From Macrosoma leucophasiata (lineage: Eukaryota > Arthropoda > Insecta > Lepidoptera > Hedylidae): a DNA stretch of 64,000 nucleotides. The notes beneath the pieces were generated by a model that saw only the letters and a list, made by a program, of their open reading frames with translations, searched no databases and was not told the DNA's origin. Where the stretch lies: positions 10,585,501-10,649,500 of the forward strand of contig JAWQUS010000008.1 in assembly GCA_036365455.1 (NCBI GenBank). The letters run 5' to 3'. Each line of letters opens with the position of its first letter. Position 1 is the stretch's first letter. A program made the translations under genes and the position numbers. Below, piece by piece: positions 60,801 to 64,000 of this stretch.

Positions 60801-63558
60801 GTATTGATTGTTGTCAGCGATTTGTTCCACTGTTTTTGTTCAGTAATCTTTGCCGACAGTTCCGCACAATACGTCAAGGTTGTTCCGCAATTTGGATGGA
60901 AGTTGCGTACTGATGAACTTGAAAGATGTTGATTTTTGAAAAGTCTGTATTAGACTGATTTTGATTATGTAGATTTTTTAAAATCTCTATTTGATGTTGA
61001 TTTTTTAAAAGTCTGTATTACTTATACTTAAAAAAAAATATCAATATCTTAAACCTGAAGAATCGGTTGGTCCAGCGGTGTGAGATGACCGTTTGATTCA
61101 AAGGGTCACGGGTTCGATCCCCGAACCGCGATAAATATTTATATGGCCTGTAGATGTTTGTTTCGGGTCTGGGTGTTTGTGTATGTCTTGTATGTGTACA
61201 ACGGCACCCACGACACAGGTTTGTACCTAATGTGGGGCTGTGATTGTAAGCGTACTATTTTAACCTACGTTTTCTTAATATCGCAGAACAAGGGTGGCAC
61301 CAATCGATGATGTAGAGAGGAGGGAGTAGTTTGGTTGTAGGGGAGAACAGATTAGTATAATAACTTCGACCCGTTAAGATCTTTTATGTTCCACCCCGAA
61401 GATGTTCATACGCTTACCAGCAAGACCTTTGGCATGAGAGACCAACGTCTCTTCGTACTCATCACAAGCGCCTCATTGTGAGTCCTCACTTAGAAGCATC
61501 TGCGGCCTTGTGCCGAAAATATTATTCGCAAACTTTGTTTTTATGTGATGGTTTTTGTTTTGTGTATTAAAAATTAGGATGAACCCTTTAGAGAGTATCT
61601 GGAGTATCCGGTTTCCATTCACTTTGATATATACAATATAGCAGATATCAAATTGATTTAAATTGGATTACGCCTTTTGACGATAGTTATTACGGGGTCA
61701 TAACCGTTTATCGAACATATTAATATACCTACTTTTACCATCTAATTGGAACACAATTGAGCTCGTCAATACCGATATGGTAGTGATGATTAGGTAGGTA
61801 CCTAATCCATCCCCCGAACGCGAGTAATAGCTTAGTTACTTACCACATGTTTATTTATTACTTTCATAGTCAATAATATATTACAGGTATCAAATGTTTC
61901 GAGTACCTGCAAAAGCTGCCACACGACGAGCTGGTGTTGACTGTGCTCAAGGTGTCCGTGGGCGCAACCATAGCCTTCGCGATGGAAATAAGCGAGTTCC
62001 TCGTCGTTACTTATACATCTAGTCTGACTTTATCAATCGCGGGTATATTTAAGGTAATTATGTGTTTATAATTAGATGACCCGATAAATTAAATTAATTA
62101 TTTATTTATTTATTTCATCTTCCAAGCACAATAAAAGTACACGAGGCGGACTTAATGCTAGGTAGCATTATCTACCAGTCAACCTTAAGGTAGTGTAGAA
62201 AAGTCAATATGGTAGTGCAATTGAAAATTTCGCGAAAGAAAAGAATAAGGCAGTAAGTATAATAAACTTACATTAAACTAAATTGCCTAATGATATATAT
62301 TATGATATAAATACACATATAAATACATAATAAATATAAATATATATATATATTATTATTATCTTACACTATGCTACCATACCCTATCTAACACTACTCT
62401 ACCTTACCTAAATCAACGGCTGGACTGATGTTTCTTTTATACTTTTTTCGTTCCAGTCCAAAATTAACAAATCCAAAAAAACTGAAATTATAAAAATGGT
62501 TTATGGTTTATATATACATACATATATATTATAATTTAATTATCTATCAACGACCTGTGCCCTACAGTTTCACCTGCGATTTGAAATTGTTTCCCATCAA
62601 TCGCACTCTCCGAGCGTATGTCCGCTCTCTTTGGTCATGGACACTAGTTCGTTCGCTACGAGCCTCTTCGGAAGGCTCAAAACCATGTTATGCTGCGTGG
62701 TAAATTAGAAACGAAGACCTGCATGAGTACCTATGTAGCCAAGATTAGGTACCCCGAATAACAAAACTGAAGTGTTAGCGACAGGGCAAGTTCGTACCGA
62801 AAGACAAATCATGGCCCACTTGGGCAGGCCCATCTTAAGGTGGGCTGATGACCCGGTCAAGGCCGCACGTGGGCAATTTGGCTGGATGAGAGTGGCCCAG
62901 GACTGTCCATTGTGAGGTTTTTAGGGAGAGGCTTTAGTTCAATAGTGGACGTCTTTCGGTTGTAATTATAGGAATGGTAATTGGCGGACCAATTATAGCC
63001 TATAGCTATCCTTATGAATTTGTCTGTCATACAGGTTGGTATTTTAGTGGTATATTATTATAGCGATTATACTACTGAGTATTGACTGATTTAAGTAAGC
63101 AAAAATCAATCTACAAATCCGACTGGACGGTGCAAATATAAACTCTTTTATTATAAATCTAATTATGTTACAAACGTTTTATTTACGACGAATGTTTCTT
63201 AATTTAAAAATATGTATTATGTTACATCCAGGAAATGTGCATCCTAGTGTTAGCGGTGAAAGTGAACGGTGACCAACTGTCCGCTGTCAACGTGGCGGGC
63301 TTGGCGCTCTGTTTGTTCGGGATCATCGGTCACATCGTCCACAAGGTGCTCGTCATCAAGTCGGTAGCCGGCTCAATGCGCGCCATCGACAGCGATGACT
63401 TCGAGAACATAAACCGAACGCGATCGCCCAAACAGAAAGGCGAACACGACGAACCACTGCTAGAAGACCCCAAGTGGCAGCACTCGGCGAGCGAAGACAG
63501 CGACCATGATGGCGATGACATCATCTACGAAATTTCACAGAGAAGGGACCCGAGGTAG
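56175..63558 (+). CDS. SLC35C2: Solute carrier family 35 member C2 (5 exons, complete)
   Basis: Exons: 56175-56369, 57964-58251, 59784-60036, 61887-62053 and 63232-63558. GT-AG sites and phases close; 1230 nt gives 409 residues (human ~365; the excess is mainly at both termini). An in-frame stop (56139-56141) precedes the first ATG. Hydrophobic segments begin at ~41 (MSLGLIVLYISLSIGLTFYQ). Family motifs include PTGLASGIDVGFSNW, VTISLYTMTKSTTIIFIL, FTYKATQFNLNGF, RWTFAQLLMQKSKLGLHNP and TSSLTLSIAGIFKEMCILVL. This is an EamA/TPT-fold multi-pass carrier of the Golgi/ERGIC; in mammals SLC35C2 modulates Notch O-fucosylation, with GDP-fucose as proposed substrate. The C-terminus (~350-409) is hydrophilic and acidic (SASEDSDHDGDDIIYE), as in its relatives. 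Introns 1 and 2 carry hairpin MITEs. Confidence 0.92.
57059..57202. repeat. Hairpin MITE, SLC35C2 intron 1
   Basis: 144 bases with inverse ends 'atatcgcctctttataagaa' and 'ttcttgtaaagaggcgatat'. An internal near repeat of 'cttcatctaaatcgttctat' makes it nearly fully self-complementary. A relative is in intron 2 at 58691-58853. Confidence 0.75.
57430..57605 (-). mobile_element. RTE-like LINE C-terminal remnant, SLC35C2 intron 1
   Basis: The minus strand reads WRQRKQTVGCPYKRWSDDIA then GVAGQKWLQQAQNHDRWSKL and EEAYTSE-stop. RWSDDI, WLQxAQ and RWxxLEEAY are landmarks of RTE-type LINE C-termini. 5'-truncated. Confidence 0.7.
57838..57868. repeat. AT dinucleotide microsatellite
   Basis: About 15 AT units in SLC35C2 intron 1, ~95 bases before exon 2. 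Confidence 0.95.
58300..58390. repeat. Perfect 44-bp inverted repeat with 3-base loop, SLC35C2 intron 2
   Basis: Arms 58300-58343 and 58347-58390 are exact complements, with loop CAA between. It starts 48 bases after the exon 2 donor. The arm begins aatattcagaatagataatt and ends 'aataaaatg'. There is no mismatch in 44 bp, unlike the nearby MITEs. Confidence 0.97.
58691..58853. repeat. Hairpin MITE, SLC35C2 intron 2
   Basis: 163 bases with inverse ends 'gcctcttaacaagaataacg' and 'cgttattcttgtaaagaggc', followed inward by 'tgacatttcatctaaatcgt' and its complement. The same family as 57059-57202. Confidence 0.75.
59632..59687. repeat. Perfect 21-bp inverted repeat with 14-base loop, SLC35C2 intron 2
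   Basis: Arm aggattctatatgctgccta(t) at 59632-59652 and its exact complement at 59667-59687. It lies ~95 bases before exon 3. Confidence 0.9.
60222..60315 (-). mobile_element. RTE-like LINE 3' terminus, SLC35C2 intron 3
   Basis: The plus strand 'catcatcatcatcactccag' and 'tcgaaaaacatccactcctg' is the complement of a WMFFDW-type decayed QQWTSFG-stop end plus a (TGA)n tail. Only the terminus is retained. Confidence 0.55.
61067..61262 (+). mobile_element. tRNA-derived SINE, third copy, SLC35C2 intron 3
   Basis: Head 'gttggtccagcggtgtgaga' and 'gtcacgggttcgatccccga'; body 'gtacaacggcacccacgaca' and 'aatgtggggctgtgattgta'. The same family as 48031 and 49236, in the same orientation. Confidence 0.75.
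62765..62975 (+). mobile_element. RTE-like LINE 3' end, SLC35C2 intron 4
   Basis: The plus strand reads MAHLGRPILRWADDPVKAAR then GQFGWMRVAQDCPL-stop, with a decayed SGRLSV end near 62955. GRPxxRWADD and WMRVAQD are RTE tail motifs. Confidence 0.7.
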
Positions 63559-64000
63559 GACCTCAATTCCATGTTTACGGTACATAAAGGACTCTGGAGC
63601 CGAATTGTTATTGGCTTGCAGTAATCGTGTAATAGTCTCCCGTGTGTTACTTTTTTCAATGGGTTAGACTTTTTTGTTCTCTAAATTTATTGGTGTTCTA
63701 AGCTTTATGCTGATGTTGAACACGAAAGATTAAAATTGTTCAATAGAGTATCATGTTGCATTCCTTCTTTAAAGTCGCGGTGAATTATGGCATTTATTTC
63801 TTTATCTTTTATTTTTAAGAGTTTATTAATTAACATTCGATTATTTTGTCTTATGATAATTTGTTATTCCTAGTGTCATATTGGACTAATAACCTCTCAA
63901 ACTGCTTGCCCCCTTTCTTATAAAGCCAGTGCTATGTTTATTCTGGCGGTAAGCAATATCGTTTCTGCCGCTTACGCTTGATCATTATATACGTAATATT
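63559..64000 (+). other. 3' UTR and flank of SLC35C2
   Basis: Sequence after the TAG at 63556-63558. No further gene or repeat is recognised before the window ends. Confidence 0.5.

Noticed and set aside
63330..63524. Ser-rich minus-strand frame
   Set aside because: Antisense of the acidic C-terminal tail of SLC35C2.

Overview
The window looks like nuclear DNA of a moth or butterfly (Lepidoptera). It is AT-rich, the genes are split by GT-AG introns, and it is full of short repeats of a kind familiar from lepidopteran genomes: tRNA-derived SINEs, 3' tails of RTE-like LINEs ending in a WTSFG-stop motif, TIR MITEs and a cecropia-type mariner. The species cannot be named from the sequence alone.

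Layout. 1-519 (-): 5' coding part of Deaf1, running off the left edge inside its SAND domain. 520-3761: intergenic, mostly two opposed copies of a TTAA-flanked repeat. 3775-17486 (+): a ten-exon gene for a 478-residue protein with two CUE-like domains, a third helical segment and a C-terminal tail of short GP-containing repeats; I cannot name it. 17487-25510: gene-poor repeat region. 25511-30523 (-): complete four-exon Enkur (enkurin), with a dead mariner in its last intron. 30524-34442: a 1.6-kb hAT-like element and two poly-A-tailed repeat units. 34443-48455 (+): complete 16-exon PDPR, the regulatory subunit of mitochondrial pyruvate dehydrogenase phosphatase, with introns crowded by MITEs. 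48456-52354: repeats. 52355-53104 (-): a one-exon 249-residue protein with a possible Hbs1/Ski7-like C-terminal motif. 53105-56174: two transposon-like elements side by side, one carrying a THAP-domain exon. 56175-63558 (+): complete five-exon SLC35C2-type nucleotide-sugar transporter. 63559-64000: its 3' flank.

I built the gene models by joining exons at GT-AG sites and requiring the reading phase to close. Enkur (765 nt), PDPR (2709 nt), the CUE gene (1437 nt) and SLC35C2 (1230 nt) all close exactly. The genes do unrelated jobs (transcription, ubiquitin-type binding, cilium/flagellum, mitochondrial metabolism, perhaps RNA decay, Golgi transport) and do not form a cluster. I found no novel multi-gene system. 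The items most worth following are the unnamed CUE/GP-repeat protein, the possible Ski7-like protein, a flavin-attachment-type histidine in PDPR, several perfect long palindromes, and a set of transposon insertions dated by exact target-site duplications.
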